A DNA stretch of 64,000 nt, from NCBI GenBank assembly GCA_900473045.1, contig UCKS01000008.1, positions 159,591-223,590 of the forward strand, in the 5' to 3' direction. This document shows, piece by piece, positions 26,601 to 36,147 of this stretch (positions are counted from its first letter, which is position 1; every line of letters begins with the position of its first letter). This DNA comes from Hyphomicrobiales bacterium (GTDB lineage: Bacteria > Pseudomonadota > Alphaproteobacteria > Rhizobiales > Rhizobiaceae). The notes under the pieces were generated by a model, which saw nothing but the letters and a program-made list of their open reading frames with translations, made no database searches and had not been told where the DNA came from. A program made the translations under genes and the position numbers.

Positions 26601-28250
26601 CTATCGCGTCAGACGCTTGTAGCTGACGCGGCTCGGATTGACCGATTCCGGACCGAGGCGGCGGATCTTGTCCTTCTCGTAGTCTTCGAAGTTGCCTTCG
26701 AACCACTCCACGTGGCTGTCGCCTTCGAAGGCCAGGATATGCGTGGCCAACCGGTCGAGGAACATGCGATCGTGGCTGATGATCACAGCGCAGCCGGCAA
26801 AGTTTTCCAGCGCGATTTCAAGCGCGGCCAGCGTTTCCGTATCCAGGTCGTTGGTCGGTTCGTCGAGCAGCAGCACGTTGCCGCCGGCCTTCAGCATCTT
26901 GGCAAGGTGAACGCGGTTGCGCTGACCACCGGAGAGATTGCCGACCTTCTGCTGCTGGTCGGTGCCCTTGAAGTTGAAGGCGCCGCAATAGGCCCGGGAA
27001 TTCATCTCCAGCTTGCCGAGCTTGATGACTTCGGCGCCGCCGGAGATTTCTTCCCAGACGGTCTTCGCGCCATCGAGCGCATCGCGGCTCTGGTCGACAT
27101 AACCGAGCTTGACGGAATCGCCGACCCGGAACGAGCCGCTATCCGGCTTTTCCTGGCCGGTGATCATCCGGAACAGCGTCGTCTTGCCGGCGCCGTTCGG
27201 GCCGATGACACCGACGATGCCGCCTGGCGGCAGTTTGATCGACAGGTCGTCGATCAGCACGCGGTCGCCATAACCCTTGGTGATGTTCTCGGCTTCGATA
27301 ACCACCTGACCGAGACGCTCGCCGATCGGAATGATGATCTGCGCATCGCCAAGACGCATCTTGTCGGCTGCATCGACCAGTTCGTCATAGGCCTTGATAC
27401 GGGCTTTCGACTTCGACTGACGGGCTTTCGGGCTGGAAGCGATCCATTCCTGCTCGCGGCTGATCGCCTTCTGACGCGAAGCGTCTTCACGGTTTTCCTG
27501 CTGCATGCGCTTGGCCTTGGCCAGCAGGTAGGCCGAATAGTTGCCTTCGTAGGGAATGCTGCGGCCACGGTCGAGCTCGAGGATCCAGCCCGTGACATTG
27601 TCGAGGAAGTAGCGATCGTGGGTGATCATCATCACGGCGCCGGCATACATGCGCAGATGGTTTTCGAGCCAGCCGATGGTTTCGGCGTCGAGATGGTTGG
27701 TCGGTTCGTCAAGCAGCAGCAGATCCGGCTTGGAGAGCAGCAGCTTGCACAGTGCCAGACGGCGGCGCTCACCACCCGAAAGGCTGGTCACATCCGCATC
27801 GCCGGGTGGGCAGCGCAGCGCTTCCATCGCCATTTCGACCTGGCTTTCGAGATCCCACAGGTTCTGGCCGTCGATGATGTCTTGAAGCTTGGAGCCCTCT
27901 TCCGCCGTCTCGTCGGAATAGTTCATCATCAGTTCGTTGTAGCGCTCGAGGATGGCGGTCTTGTCGGCCACGCCCTCCATGACGTTTTCCATCGCCGTCT
28001 TGTTCGGATCGAGCTGCGGCTCCTGCGCCAGGTAGCCGACGGTTGCCCCCTGAGCGACCCAGGCTTCGCCGGTATATTCCGTGTCGAGACCGGCCATGAT
28101 GCGCAGCACGGTCGACTTACCGGCACCGTTCGGGCCGAGGATACCGATCTTGGCGTCCGGATAGAACGACAGATTGACATTCTCCAGCACCTTCTTGGTG
28201 CCGTAGGACTTGTTCAGCCCGGACATATGATAAATGAATTGACGTGCCAT
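26601..28250 (-). CDS. ettA: Energy-dependent translational throttle protein EttA (ABC-F)
   Basis: This is a 549-residue soluble ABC-F ATPase with two nucleotide-binding domains and no membrane part. Walker A motifs are GPNGAGKST (N-domain) and GPNGAGKTT (C-domain). The signature LSGGERRR and LSGGQRNR motifs and both [22 protein letters not shown]alker B boxes are intact. The inter-domain linker with many basic residues is the P-site tRNA-interaction motif. The N-terminus [17 protein letters not shown] and the length match EttA, which binds the ribosomal E site and gates translation according to the ATP/ADP ratio. Single gene with its own terminator. Confidence 0.94.
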   Translation of the reverse strand: MARQFIYHMSGLNKSYGTKKVLENVNLSFYPDAKIGILGPNGAGKSTVLRIMAGLDTEYTGEAWVAQGATVGYLAQEPQLDPNKTAMENVMEGVADKTAILERYNELMMNYSDETAEEGSKLQDIIDGQNLWDLESQVEMAMEALRCPPGDADVTSLSGGERRRLALCKLLLSKPDLLLLDEPTNHLDAETIGWLENHLRMYAGAVMMITHDRYFLDNVTGWILELDRGRSIPYEGNYSAYLLAKAKRMQQENREDASRQKAISREQEWIASSPKARQSKSKARIKAYDELVDAADKMRLGDAQIIIPIGERLGQVVIEAENITKGYGDRVLIDDLSIKLPPGGIVGVIGPNGAGKTTLFRMITGQEKPDSGSFRVGDSVKLGYVDQSRDALDGAKTVWEEISGGAEVIKLGKLEMNSRAYCGAFNFKGTDQQQKVGNLSGGQRNRVHLAKMLKAGGNVLLLDEPTNDLDTETLAALEIALENFAGCAVIISHDRMFLDRLATHILAFEGDSHVEWFEGNFEDYEKDKIRRLGPESVNPSRVSYKRLTR

Positions 28251-28343
28251 AGAGAGAACTGCTCCGACGGAATGGGATTTTGCCCGCTATGTAGGCGAAT
28301 TATCCCGGCGGAGCAATGAAGAAACCGGTTTTAGCCACGCCAT

Positions 28344-29111
28344 TCACGGAATGCCGGCTGCATCGACGGTGCCTTTTGCGCATTTGAAATCGGTATCACC
28401 GGCGGCAAGGATCAGACTTGAAAGGCCGGCATTGGCCGAAACATCGCCAGACAGGCCGATCGTCAGCCCGGTGACGACGCTGCGCGCACCGGCTTTCTGG
28501 CAGCGCATCCTGACCCGATCGCCCGCCCCCGTGCCGAAACTGTCGTCAAACGCCTGCTTGACCTCGCTCTCCGTCACATCCTGTCCGATCCGGCCGGCAA
28601 ACAGGGTGCGCACGGCCGAGGCGTTGATGTCCTCGAGAAGACGAAGCTGCACCGAAAAATAGTCCTGCGCGGTACCGCCATGGCATGTGCCGCTGCGCAA
28701 CCATTGATGCCGGTCAAGCCCGGATTGCGTTCCCGGCATGACCACCTTCAGCTTGGCCGCAATCTCCTGCGCCATCGCCAGTTGCGGCAGTTCCAGCCAA
28801 TCGCCCTTCTGGGCTCTAGCCTTGATATCCGCCGCGACGCCACAGTAACTCTTCTTGACCGGCCAGAGACCATGCAGCGAAAAATGGGTTGCGTCATAGC
28901 GCTCGGAGGTTTGCCCGGCGCATTCCGTGCGGGTTGGTCGGGTTTCGCAAAACCCCGGCTGCCAGCTGATGGCGAGAATGTATTCCGTCTTGCCCTTGGC
29001 GGATGAAGCTTGCTCCTCGGAGAATGCCGAAGAGGCAAACATCACAGCAAGCGTGAATACGCTCAGGCGATAGAAAAGCGGTCGAAAACTGGTCCTCACA
29101 TTTCCCTGCAT
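28344..29111 (-). CDS. Ribonuclease T2 family protein, catalytic motif altered
   Basis: This 255-residue protein has a signal peptide (about 1-31) and an RNase T2 fold. CAS1 is present as FSLHGLWP (His80). CAS2, usually HEWxKHGTC, reads HQWLRSGTC (135-143): the catalytic Glu is Gln136 and the second catalytic His is Ser140. Paired cysteines typical of the family remain. In characterised T2 enzymes both changed residues support general acid-base catalysis, so activity may be weak or lost. A periplasmic RNA-binding or weakly active RNase is possible. It is an isolated gene on the minus strand. Confidence 0.85.
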   Translation of the reverse strand: MQGNVRTSFRPLFYRLSVFTLAVMFASSAFSEEQASSAKGKTEYILAISWQPGFCETRPTRTECAGQTSERYDATHFSLHGLWPVKKSYCGVAADIKARAQKGDWLELPQLAMAQEIAAKLKVVMPGTQSGLDRHQWLRSGTCHGGTAQDYFSVQLRLLEDINASAVRTLFAGRIGQDVTESEVKQAFDDSFGTGAGDRVRMRCQKAGARSVVTGLTIGLSGDVSANAGLSSLILAAGDTDFKCAKGTVDAAGIP

Positions 29112-29303
29112 GCCGGCCTCCCCAACAAGAACAAAACATGATCATTTAGCGACTAAAACGGGAAAATTGCAACCTTGAATCCCTACATCATCGATTCTTT
29201 TCTGACCTGATACCAAACAAGCACCAAGCGCCGGTTGCCTTTGGCTGTTAAATCAAGTTGATAGCGATTAAGTGCAGGAACTTCGCCTGGGAGGATCTAA
29301 GGG

Positions 29304-30239
29304 GTGTTCGCCAAGGTCGAAACGTTGCAAAGCCCGAGCGGAGCCGCCCTTGGCTGGCGCCACTGGCCAGCCGCCATACCTGAAAAGGCCGTGCTGATCA
29401 TCTGCCACGGACTGGCCGAACATTCCGCCCGCTATGCCCGCTTCGCCAAATTCATGGCAGCCCACGGTTTCAACGTCTACGCGCACGATCATCGCGGCCA
29501 CGGCGCAACCAGGGCTGCCGATGCGCCGCTCGGCCGCTATGCCCAGTCGCAAGGGGCAACCAAGGTCGTCGACGACGTCAGGGCAATGCGCACCATGGCT
29601 GCAAGCCGCCATCCCGACCTCCCGGTCATCCTGTTCGGCCATTCCATGGGCGGCCTGATCGCACTGAATGCGGCGGAAGAAGATCCGGGCCTTTACGATG
29701 GACTGGCCGTGTGGAATTCGAATTTCAATCCGGGGCTTGCCGGACGCGCAGCGCAAGCCATCCTTGTCATCGAGAAGATGCTGAAAGGCTCCGATGTGCC
29801 GAGCGGACTGCTGTCGAAGCTGACATTCGCCGCCTGGGGCAAATCGATCCCCGACCGCAGGACCGAGTATGACTGGCTGTCGCATGACAAGGTGGAAGTG
29901 GCAAAATATATCGACGACCCGCTCTGCGGTTTCGATGCCAGCGTTTCGATGTGGATCGACCTGTTCACGCTGACCTTCGACGGCGCAAAGCCGGACGGGC
30001 TGAGACGCCTGCCGCAAGGCTTGCCTATCCACCTTGTCGGCGGCGGCCAGGATCCGGCCACCAATGGCGGCCGGGAAATCTCCTGGCTGGCTGGGCGCAT
30101 GCAGAAAGTGGGACTGGAACGCGTCACGGCGACCATCTACCCGTCAATGCGCCACGAAACCTTGAACGAGATTGAACGCGATGGCGCTATGCAGGATTTC
30201 GCCGCATGGTGCCTCTCCGTCGTGGAGCAGCGGCAATGA
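29304..30239 (+). CDS. Alpha/beta hydrolase (monoacylglycerol lipase / lysophospholipase type)
   Basis: This 311-residue hydrolase_4 family protein has IICHGLAEHSARYARFA (oxyanion region), DHRGHGAT and the nucleophile elbow FGHSMGG. The late YPSMRHETLNE block provides the catalytic His. This is the monoglyceride lipase/lysophospholipase L2 pattern. Start is GTG at 29304 after GGGAGGATCTAAG. No signal peptide is visible. It precedes a DMT transporter by 13 bp, so a common transcript is likely, though no shared function is evident. Confidence 0.88.
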   Translation: MFAKVETLQSPSGAALGWRHWPAAIPEKAVLIICHGLAEHSARYARFAKFMAAHGFNVYAHDHRGHGATRAADAPLGRYAQSQGATKVVDDVRAMRTMAASRHPDLPVILFGHSMGGLIALNAAEEDPGLYDGLAVWNSNFNPGLAGRAAQAILVIEKMLKGSDVPSGLLSKLTFAAWGKSIPDRRTEYDWLSHDKVEVAKYIDDPLCGFDASVSMWIDLFTLTFDGAKPDGLRRLPQGLPIHLVGGGQDPATNGGREISWLAGRMQKVGLERVTATIYPSMRHETLNEIERDGAMQDFAAWCLSVVEQRQ

Positions 30240-30252
30240 GCAAAGACCTGGC

Positions 30253-31203
30253 ATGACCGGCATTTCCGCGAACCCGGCGACACGCAGCAATGATGTTTCC
30301 TTCGGCCTCACCCTGATGGTCATCGCGGTGCTGATCTCGCCGCTGATCGATATCTTTGCAAAACTTGCCATCACCACCATTCCATCGGCTGAAATCACTG
30401 CCGTTCGCTTCGTGCTGCAGATGATCTTCATCCTGCCGATCGTCATCGTCCGCGGCACGTTGTTCGATCTGACCTGGAAGAAGACCGGATTGCATATGCT
30501 GCGCGGCGGCCTGCTCGTTGTGACCATGCTGTCCTTCATCACCACGCTGAAGGCGATGGAAGTTGCCGATGCCATCGCCATCTTCTTCGTCGAGCCGATC
30601 ATCCTGACGATCCTCGGCAGCATCTTCCTCAAGGAAACCATCGGCTGGCGGCGGTATACGGCCTGCGGCGTTGGCTTTTTCGGAGCTCTGCTGGTCATCC
30701 AGCCCAGCATGCAGGAAGTCGGCTGGATCGCACTTTTACCTGTTGTGTCCGCCTTCGGGCTGGCGATCTTCCTGTTGGTGACGCGCCTGGTGGCACAGAA
30801 CGAGGACCCCTGGTCGATGCAGTTTCACGCCGGCGTCTGGGGTGCGGTGTTTTGCGGTATCCTGCTTTACATCGGCAACGGGACGGGTTCCGACATCTTC
30901 GATCCGGTCGTGCCGCACATGACCGCCGGATTTTATCTACTCGGCGTCGGCGTCACCGCAACCATATCCGGAGTGCTTGGCGTCTATGCCTATCGCGCCG
31001 CGCCCGCCTCGGTGCTGGCGCCGCTGCAATATCTGGAAATCGTCTCGGCGACGATTTTCGGCTGGCTGGTATTCGGCCATCTGCCGGACGCATTGAAATG
31101 GCTGGGCATCGCCATCATCATCGGCTCCGGCCTCTACATCATCTGGCGCGAGCGCCGGGTCAACAAAACAGCAGGTATTGCGCCGGTATCGCCGGCCATC
31201 TGA
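30253..31203 (+). CDS. DMT superfamily transporter (EamA domains)
   Basis: This 316-residue membrane protein has about ten hydrophobic segments in two EamA repeats. The start at 30253 (MTGISANPAT) is chosen because the frame upstream to 30172 lies inside the lipase gene. The Shine-Dalgarno is weak, suggesting coupling to the lipase. Several family members of this length are annotated as riboflavin or S-adenosylmethionine exporters, but nothing here fixes the substrate. Confidence 0.85.
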   Translation: MTGISANPATRSNDVSFGLTLMVIAVLISPLIDIFAKLAITTIPSAEITAVRFVLQMIFILPIVIVRGTLFDLTWKKTGLHMLRGGLLVVTMLSFITTLKAMEVADAIAIFFVEPIILTILGSIFLKETIGWRRYTACGVGFFGALLVIQPSMQEVGWIALLPVVSAFGLAIFLLVTRLVAQNEDPWSMQFHAGVWGAVFCGILLYIGNGTGSDIFDPVVPHMTAGFYLLGVGVTATISGVLGVYAYRAAPASVLAPLQYLEIVSATIFGWLVFGHLPDALKWLGIAIIIGSGLYIIWRERRVNKTAGIAPVSPAI

Positions 31204-31237
31204 CAAACGTGAGCGACGTGCTTTGGGAGGAGCAGAC

Positions 31238-32884
31238 ATGAAGACAGGCGGAGAATTGATCGTTGAGGCGCTGCAGGCAAACGGCGTCAGGCGGGTGTCC
31301 TGCGTACCGGGCGAAAGCTATCTCGCGGTGCTCGACGCGCTCTACGATACCGATATCGAAGTACTGGTCTGCCGCCAGGAAGGTGGCGCCGCGATGATGG
31401 CCGACGCCTGGGGCCGGCTGACCGGCGAGCCCGGCATCTGCATGGTCACACGCGGTCCGGGCGCCATGAATGCGTCTGCCGGCCTGCACATCGCCCGCCA
31501 GGATTCGATCCCGATGATCCTGTTCATCGGCCAGGTCCAGCGCGATGCCCGCGAGCGCGAAGCCTTTCAGGAAATCGAATATCGCCGCGCCTTCACCGAA
31601 ATCGCCAAATGGGTCGGCGAAATCGATGATCCCGCCCGCATCCCGGAATTCGTCACCCGCGCCTTTGCGGTCGCCACATCCGGCCGTCCCGGGCCGGTGG
31701 TTCTGACCCTGCCGGAGGACATGCTGACACAAAAGACGGAAGCAGTCTCAGCAAAGCCTTATCAGCCCGTGGAAAGCCACCCCGGCCCGGGTCAGATCCG
31801 GGCGTTGGAAGCCCTGCTCGCCAAGGCCGAACGGCCGATCGCCATTCTCGGCGGCACCCGTTGGAGCGAACAGGCTGTCCGGCAGCTCAAGTCGTTCGCC
31901 GAGCGCTTCGACCTGCCGGTCGGCTGCTCCTTCCGCCGCCAGATGCTGTTCGACCATCTGCATCCGAATTATGCCGGGGATGTCGGCATCGGCATCAACC
32001 CGACACTGGCCAAGGACATCCGCGAAGCCGATCTCGTCCTGTTGATCGGTGGCCGCTTCTCCGAGATGCCGTCCTCGGGTTATACCCTACTGGAGGTGCC
32101 CTACCCGCAGCAGACGCTGGTGCATGTCTACCCCGACCCCGGCGAACTCGGCCGGGTCTACCGCCCGGATCTGGCAATCGCTGCCTCACCAACCGATTTT
32201 GCAGCCGCTCTTGAGACCCTGAAACCAGGACAACCGCTTCATCAGTCCGAACGTACGGCGAGAATGCATCAATCCTATCTCACCTGGTCCACCCCGCCAG
32301 AAATCGGTCCCGGCGATGTGCAGATGGGGCCGATCATGCGCTACATCGAAGCGAACACGGCAAAAGACACGATCTTTGCCAATGGCGCAGGCAATTATGC
32401 CACCTGGGTGCATCGCTTCCACCGGTTCCAGCAGTTCAACACGCAGGCCGCACCGACGTCGGGTTCGATGGGCTACGGCCTGCCGGCTGCCGTTGCTGCC
32501 AAACAGCTGTTTCCAGAGCGCGAAGTGATCTGCTTTGCCGGTGACGGCTGCTTCATGATGCACGGGCAGGAATTTGCCACCGCCGTGCGCTACAATCTGC
32601 CGATCTTAACCTTGGTGATCAACAACGGCATCTACGGCACGATCCGCATGCATCAGGAACGGGAATATCCGGGCCGGGTCAGCGGCACCGATCTGACAAA
32701 TCCGGACTTTTCAGCCTTTGCGCGCGCCTATGGCGGCCATGGAGAACTCGTCGAAAAGACGGAGGATTTTGCCGGTGCCTTCGAGCGCGCCCGCCAAAGT
32801 GGCAAGCCATCGATCATCGAGATCAGGCTCGATCCGGAAGCAATCACGCCGACGCGCACACTGAGCCAGATCCGGCACGGCTAG
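31238..32884 (+). CDS. Thiamine pyrophosphate-dependent enzyme, acetolactate synthase-like
   Basis: This 548-residue TPP enzyme has the three-domain acetolactate synthase/oxalyl-CoA decarboxylase plan: TPP_enzyme_N (about 1-170) with the cofactor-activating Glu48 in CRQEGGAAMMADAWGR, a central domain, and TPP_enzyme_C with the GDGCFMMHGQEFATA...INN cofactor motif. It is not the housekeeping ilvB: the gene has no small-subunit partner and diverges in the substrate region. The start at 31238 has GGGAGGAGCAGAC upstream. It follows the DMT transporter by 34 bp. Substrate is unknown; 2-oxo acid decarboxylation or carboligation is expected. Confidence 0.85.
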   Translation: MKTGGELIVEALQANGVRRVSCVPGESYLAVLDALYDTDIEVLVCRQEGGAAMMADAWGRLTGEPGICMVTRGPGAMNASAGLHIARQDSIPMILFIGQVQRDAREREAFQEIEYRRAFTEIAKWVGEIDDPARIPEFVTRAFAVATSGRPGPVVLTLPEDMLTQKTEAVSAKPYQPVESHPGPGQIRALEALLAKAERPIAILGGTRWSEQAVRQLKSFAERFDLPVGCSFRRQMLFDHLHPNYAGDVGIGINPTLAKDIREADLVLLIGGRFSEMPSSGYTLLEVPYPQQTLVHVYPDPGELGRVYRPDLAIAASPTDFAAALETLKPGQPLHQSERTARMHQSYLTWSTPPEIGPGDVQMGPIMRYIEANTAKDTIFANGAGNYATWVHRFHRFQQFNTQAAPTSGSMGYGLPAAVAAKQLFPEREVICFAGDGCFMMHGQEFATAVRYNLPILTLVINNGIYGTIRMHQEREYPGRVSGTDLTNPDFSAFARAYGGHGELVEKTEDFAGAFERARQSGKPSIIEIRLDPEAITPTRTLSQIRHG

Positions 32885-32900
32885 CATTCATCAGCAAACG

Positions 32901-32930
32901 ACGGCGCGCAATCGCAAGACAGCGCGCCGT
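32901..32930. terminator. Stem-loop between convergent genes
   Basis: ACGGCGCGC at 32901 and GCGCGCCGT at 32922 form a perfect 9-bp stem around a 12-base loop. It sits between the TPP enzyme gene and the convergent phosphatase-like gene and could terminate both, though T-runs are poor on either side. Confidence 0.55.
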
Positions 32931-32939
32931 CAGATGATA

Positions 32940-33278
32940 TCAGCCGCGAATGTGCTGGGTCTGCTGATAGACATTGGTGGAGCGCGCGCCGGAGCGGCAA
33001 TAGCCGAGCATCGGGCGTTCGAACGTATCCAGCGCATCGACCATTTCACGCACGGAATCCGCCGTCACGCCCATTGGACCGACCGGGATATGGGTGATGT
33101 CGAGGCCGAGTTCCTTGGCGCGGGCGGCGATCGTTTCGTACTGCGGCTGATCGGGCTGTTCGAAATCCGGGCGATGGCAGACGATGGACTTGAAACCCAG
33201 CGCCTTGATCGCATCGAGGTCCTCGACGGAAATCTGTCCGCTGACCGAATATTCATCGTTGATCTGGCGAATGTCCAT
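32940..33278 (-). CDS. TIGR01244 / DUF442-type sulfurtransferase or phosphatase domain protein
   Basis: This is a 112-residue single-domain protein. The family motif CRSGARS near residue 92 (in LGYCRSGARSTN) forms a rhodanese/phosphatase-like loop with the reactive cysteine. The N-terminus INDEYSVSGQISVEDL matches the DUF442 domain found as a partner in Blh persulfide dioxygenase fusions. It may handle persulfides or phosphate esters. Here it is free-standing, not fused to a metallo-hydrolase. Confidence 0.85.
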   Translation of the reverse strand: MDIRQINDEYSVSGQISVEDLDAIKALGFKSIVCHRPDFEQPDQPQYETIAARAKELGLDITHIPVGPMGVTADSVREMVDALDTFERPMLGYCRSGARSTNVYQQTQHIRG

Positions 33279-33352
33279 GGTTGTGCCTTCCTCAAAATAA
33301 TGCCCGCACTGATGTAAGACCGGCCGCGTAGCGCGTCAATTGGAAAGGCGGA

Positions 33353-34204
33353 TCAGCGGATCTGGAACGCCAGCGCATATTCGATCGTCCCGCCGGGCTC
33401 CAGCAGCGGCATTTCGCCAGCGGCGGCAAGCTCTGCCCGCTTGGCAAGTCGATGGGACACAGGCTCGATACCGATGACATTGGCTGCGCCGGCCTGGCAA
33501 CGCCAGACCTGCAGGAACGGCAATGTGCTCGTGGAGAAACGGACGACCAGAGAACGGCCGGCCAGTGCCTCGAAAGGTCCAAGCGTCACCTGCGCCCAGC
33601 CGTCTTCAGAACCGGATGCCGCCGGCAGACAGAAAAGCGCGCGGTCTCCCTCGCCGAACCGCCAGGGCCGCTTTTCATCCCCGAACATCGTTCCGTAAAT
33701 CTGCGTTTCAGCGCCAGCAAGCCAGCCGCCGATATTCATGTGATACATCAACATTGGCGCGAACGGGCGATCTCCAGTATTGGTGACACAATCAAGCAGC
33801 GTGACCTCAGCCGTATCGGCATTGACAGACCATTGCCGGGAGATACGTGCCCTTCCACCATGCGCGAGCACAACGTCGGTTTGCGCGGTGCAGCCTGGCG
33901 GTTCGCCCGGCGCCGACATCTGGGTTTGACCAACCGGCGTGCCACAAAGTGAGCCGTGCAACGGAAATGTTTGCCCTTCCCTTCCCTCGATCGGTTCCGG
34001 GTGGCGGATATGGTCCGGGCCGCAGGTGAAGAAAAACCCCTGCAGGGCGTGATCGATGCGCGGATCGCCGTCCGACGGGATTGCCGTGCCCGGTGACAGA
34101 TCGACCCCATCAACGACGAAAGCACCGATATCCAGCGCAGATTGCCGATCGAGAAGAATCTGGAAATCGTTTTCCCGGTCGCCGCCGGAGATTTGGATCG
34201 ACAT
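33353..34204 (-). CDS. Aldose 1-epimerase-like protein (DUF4432)
   Basis: This is a 283-residue protein of the galactose-mutarotase superfamily, DUF4432 type: VDGVDLSPGTAIPSDGDPR, GFFFTCGPDHIRHP and MLMYHMNIGGWL are the recognisable blocks. Members act on, or bind, sugars; exact substrate unknown. The start at 34204 is behind AGGAGAACTTCC; the frame to 34300 is longer but lacks similarity. No sugar transport or kinase genes surround it, so context does not help. Confidence 0.8.
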   Translation of the reverse strand: MSIQISGGDRENDFQILLDRQSALDIGAFVVDGVDLSPGTAIPSDGDPRIDHALQGFFFTCGPDHIRHPEPIEGREGQTFPLHGSLCGTPVGQTQMSAPGEPPGCTAQTDVVLAHGGRARISRQWSVNADTAEVTLLDCVTNTGDRPFAPMLMYHMNIGGWLAGAETQIYGTMFGDEKRPWRFGEGDRALFCLPAASGSEDGWAQVTLGPFEALAGRSLVVRFSTSTLPFLQVWRCQAGAANVIGIEPVSHRLAKRAELAAAGEMPLLEPGGTIEYALAFQIR

Positions 34205-34410
34205 TGGAAGTTCTCCTATGGGCTCTATCTGGCGGAATAGGCAACAGCCGAAACTAGCGCAAAGCAAGGGGTTCCACACCTGATTGAAACGGCAACCCAC
34301 CGAATTTGAAGGATTTTAGGGAACCGTTCATAATGAATTCAGTTTATTCATATTACCGTCCCATTTGATTTGTACGCCCCGAGTTCAACTGCCAGATAAC
34401 AGGTTTCACC

Positions 34411-35787
34411 GTGACGTTCGTTTCTAGAACCCGCTTCGCCCTTTTTTCCGCCGTCAGCGTGCTCGCTCTTGCCACTGCCGCAGAGGCGCAAGACAGCTTT
34501 GGCCGCCTGCCGCCCAATTCGGTGCTGGTGACGCCACAAGGTGAAATTCTCGATTACATTCCCGAATCCGGCAACGTGCGGATGATGCGCGACAACCGTG
34601 GCCGCACCGTTCTGGTCGATAGCTGGGGCAATGTCGTTGCGACCGTGATGGGATCAGGCCGCCAGCGCAATGACGTGCGCCGTCGCGAGCGCAACAGCGA
34701 CGTCTATACCAATCCTGACTATGGTTATTCCGATCCGGCCTTCACCGACCAAGGCTATTCACGGCCCGGCGATGTCACAGGCTCAATCCCGGACTATCGG
34801 GATTCGGCGCCGGGCAATGTCGAGCGTGAGGAATTGCCAACAAGCCTGCCGATGCAGGACGAGAACGACATGGCCGCCCTGCCGCCGGAGGACAACGCGC
34901 CCGCCCGCCAGACGTTGCCATCCGTTGCCCGGATCACCAAAAAATCCAGCGCCGAAATCACCGCACTGCAGGTCTTCCTCGATCGGGAAGGTTTTTCTCC
35001 TGGCGTGATCGACGGCAAGACCGGTTCCAACGTGACCAAGGCGATCGAGGCCTGGCAGCAGGCCACCGGCGAAACGCTGGATCCGAACAATACCGACGAC
35101 ATTCTGGAGCGGCTGCGCTTCACCGGCGGCCTGCCGATCACCACCTACACGATCACGGCAGCGGATGCCGCCGGCCCCTACGTTGCCGCCATTCCGGAAG
35201 ACTATGCCCACAAGGCTGTCCTGCCGCACCTTTCCTTCACGTCGACGTCGGAAATGCTGGGCGAAAAATTCCACATGGACGAAGCCTATCTGCGAGAATT
35301 AAACCCCGGCATCGATTTCACCATCCCCGGCACGATTATCAAGGTGATCAATCCGGGCGAGGCCAAGACAGCCAAGGTGACGCGCATCGTCGCCGACAAG
35401 TATCGCAAGCAGGTCTTTGCCTATGACGAGGCAGGCACACTGATTGCCGCCTACCCCGCAACCATCGGCTCGTCCGACACCCCGTCACCATCCGGAACCG
35501 TCCAGGTCGATCGCATCGCCCTGAACCCCGGCTACACCTACAACCCGAAGATCAACTTCAAGCAGGGTGAAAACGACAAGGTCCTGACCTTGCAGCCTGG
35601 TCCGAACGGACCGGTCGGCACGGTGTGGATCGCGCTGTCGAAGCCGACCTATGGCATTCACGGCACACCGGAACCGTCCAAGATCGGCAAGACCCAGAGC
35701 CACGGCTGCGTCCGCCTGACCAACTGGGATGCGACGGAACTGGCCAAGATGGTCAGTGTCGGCACGACTGTGGAATTCCTCGACTAA
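34411..35787 (+). CDS. L,D-transpeptidase (YkuD domain)
   Basis: This 458-residue protein has a signal peptide (about 1-26, AEAQ cleavage), a variable acidic/proline-rich region, a PG_binding_1-like segment (about 190-230, SPGVIDGKTGSNVTKAI), and a C-terminal YkuD domain (about 325-458). The catalytic Cys is in SHGCVRLTNWDA with the His in GIHGTPEP. The enzyme forms 3-3 peptidoglycan cross-links or attaches proteins, important in Rhizobiales wall growth. Start is GTG at 34411; the next in-frame ATG is far downstream. Confidence 0.9.
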   Translation: MTFVSRTRFALFSAVSVLALATAAEAQDSFGRLPPNSVLVTPQGEILDYIPESGNVRMMRDNRGRTVLVDSWGNVVATVMGSGRQRNDVRRRERNSDVYTNPDYGYSDPAFTDQGYSRPGDVTGSIPDYRDSAPGNVEREELPTSLPMQDENDMAALPPEDNAPARQTLPSVARITKKSSAEITALQVFLDREGFSPGVIDGKTGSNVTKAIEAWQQATGETLDPNNTDDILERLRFTGGLPITTYTITAADAAGPYVAAIPEDYAHKAVLPHLSFTSTSEMLGEKFHMDEAYLRELNPGIDFTIPGTIIKVINPGEAKTAKVTRIVADKYRKQVFAYDEAGTLIAAYPATIGSSDTPSPSGTVQVDRIALNPGYTYNPKINFKQGENDKVLTLQPGPNGPVGTVWIALSKPTYGIHGTPEPSKIGKTQSHGCVRLTNWDATELAKMVSVGTTVEFLD

Positions 35788-35812
35788 AGACGTGTATTTG
35801 CGAAAACCTCCC

Positions 35813-36001
35813 CTATTTGGGGGGTGACGAGCCGCTTGCATGGGTGAAGATGGTTGCGTCAAGGCTACGATCAATTGCATCCTTGACGCGCATACCCCGT
35901 CGCCGCACCGGCTTGCCGGTACGGAACGCGATATGATTGGGCACAGTTTCGCGGAGGCGGAGATCGGGGGTCGTGGCGTTGAGCTTGGTAGCGCCGCGAC
36001 C
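35813..36001 (-). pseudogene. Possible coding remnant without a start codon
   Basis: In the 360-bp gap between two plus-strand genes, the minus strand has an open stretch of 62 codons ending in TAG at 35813. It encodes a basic segment including FRTGKPVRRRGMRVKDAIDR and TIFTHASGSSPPK. It is closed upstream by TGA with no ATG, GTG or TTG in a usable place. It could be the 3' end of a decayed gene or simply a chance frame. I do not recognise a family. Nothing else in the 35788-36147 gap is supportable. Confidence 0.25.
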
Positions 36002-36147
36002 TCACCCACCTGATGCACTATTGATGACCAAGGCCGATATCCCAAGGCCTCATGACCTCATCAGATATTGTCATTAAAAGACATTGCCGCGATGCTTTAT
36101 CTGTCGGAGAACTGAAACACCAATTCCGACAGACAAGGAATGCCGTG

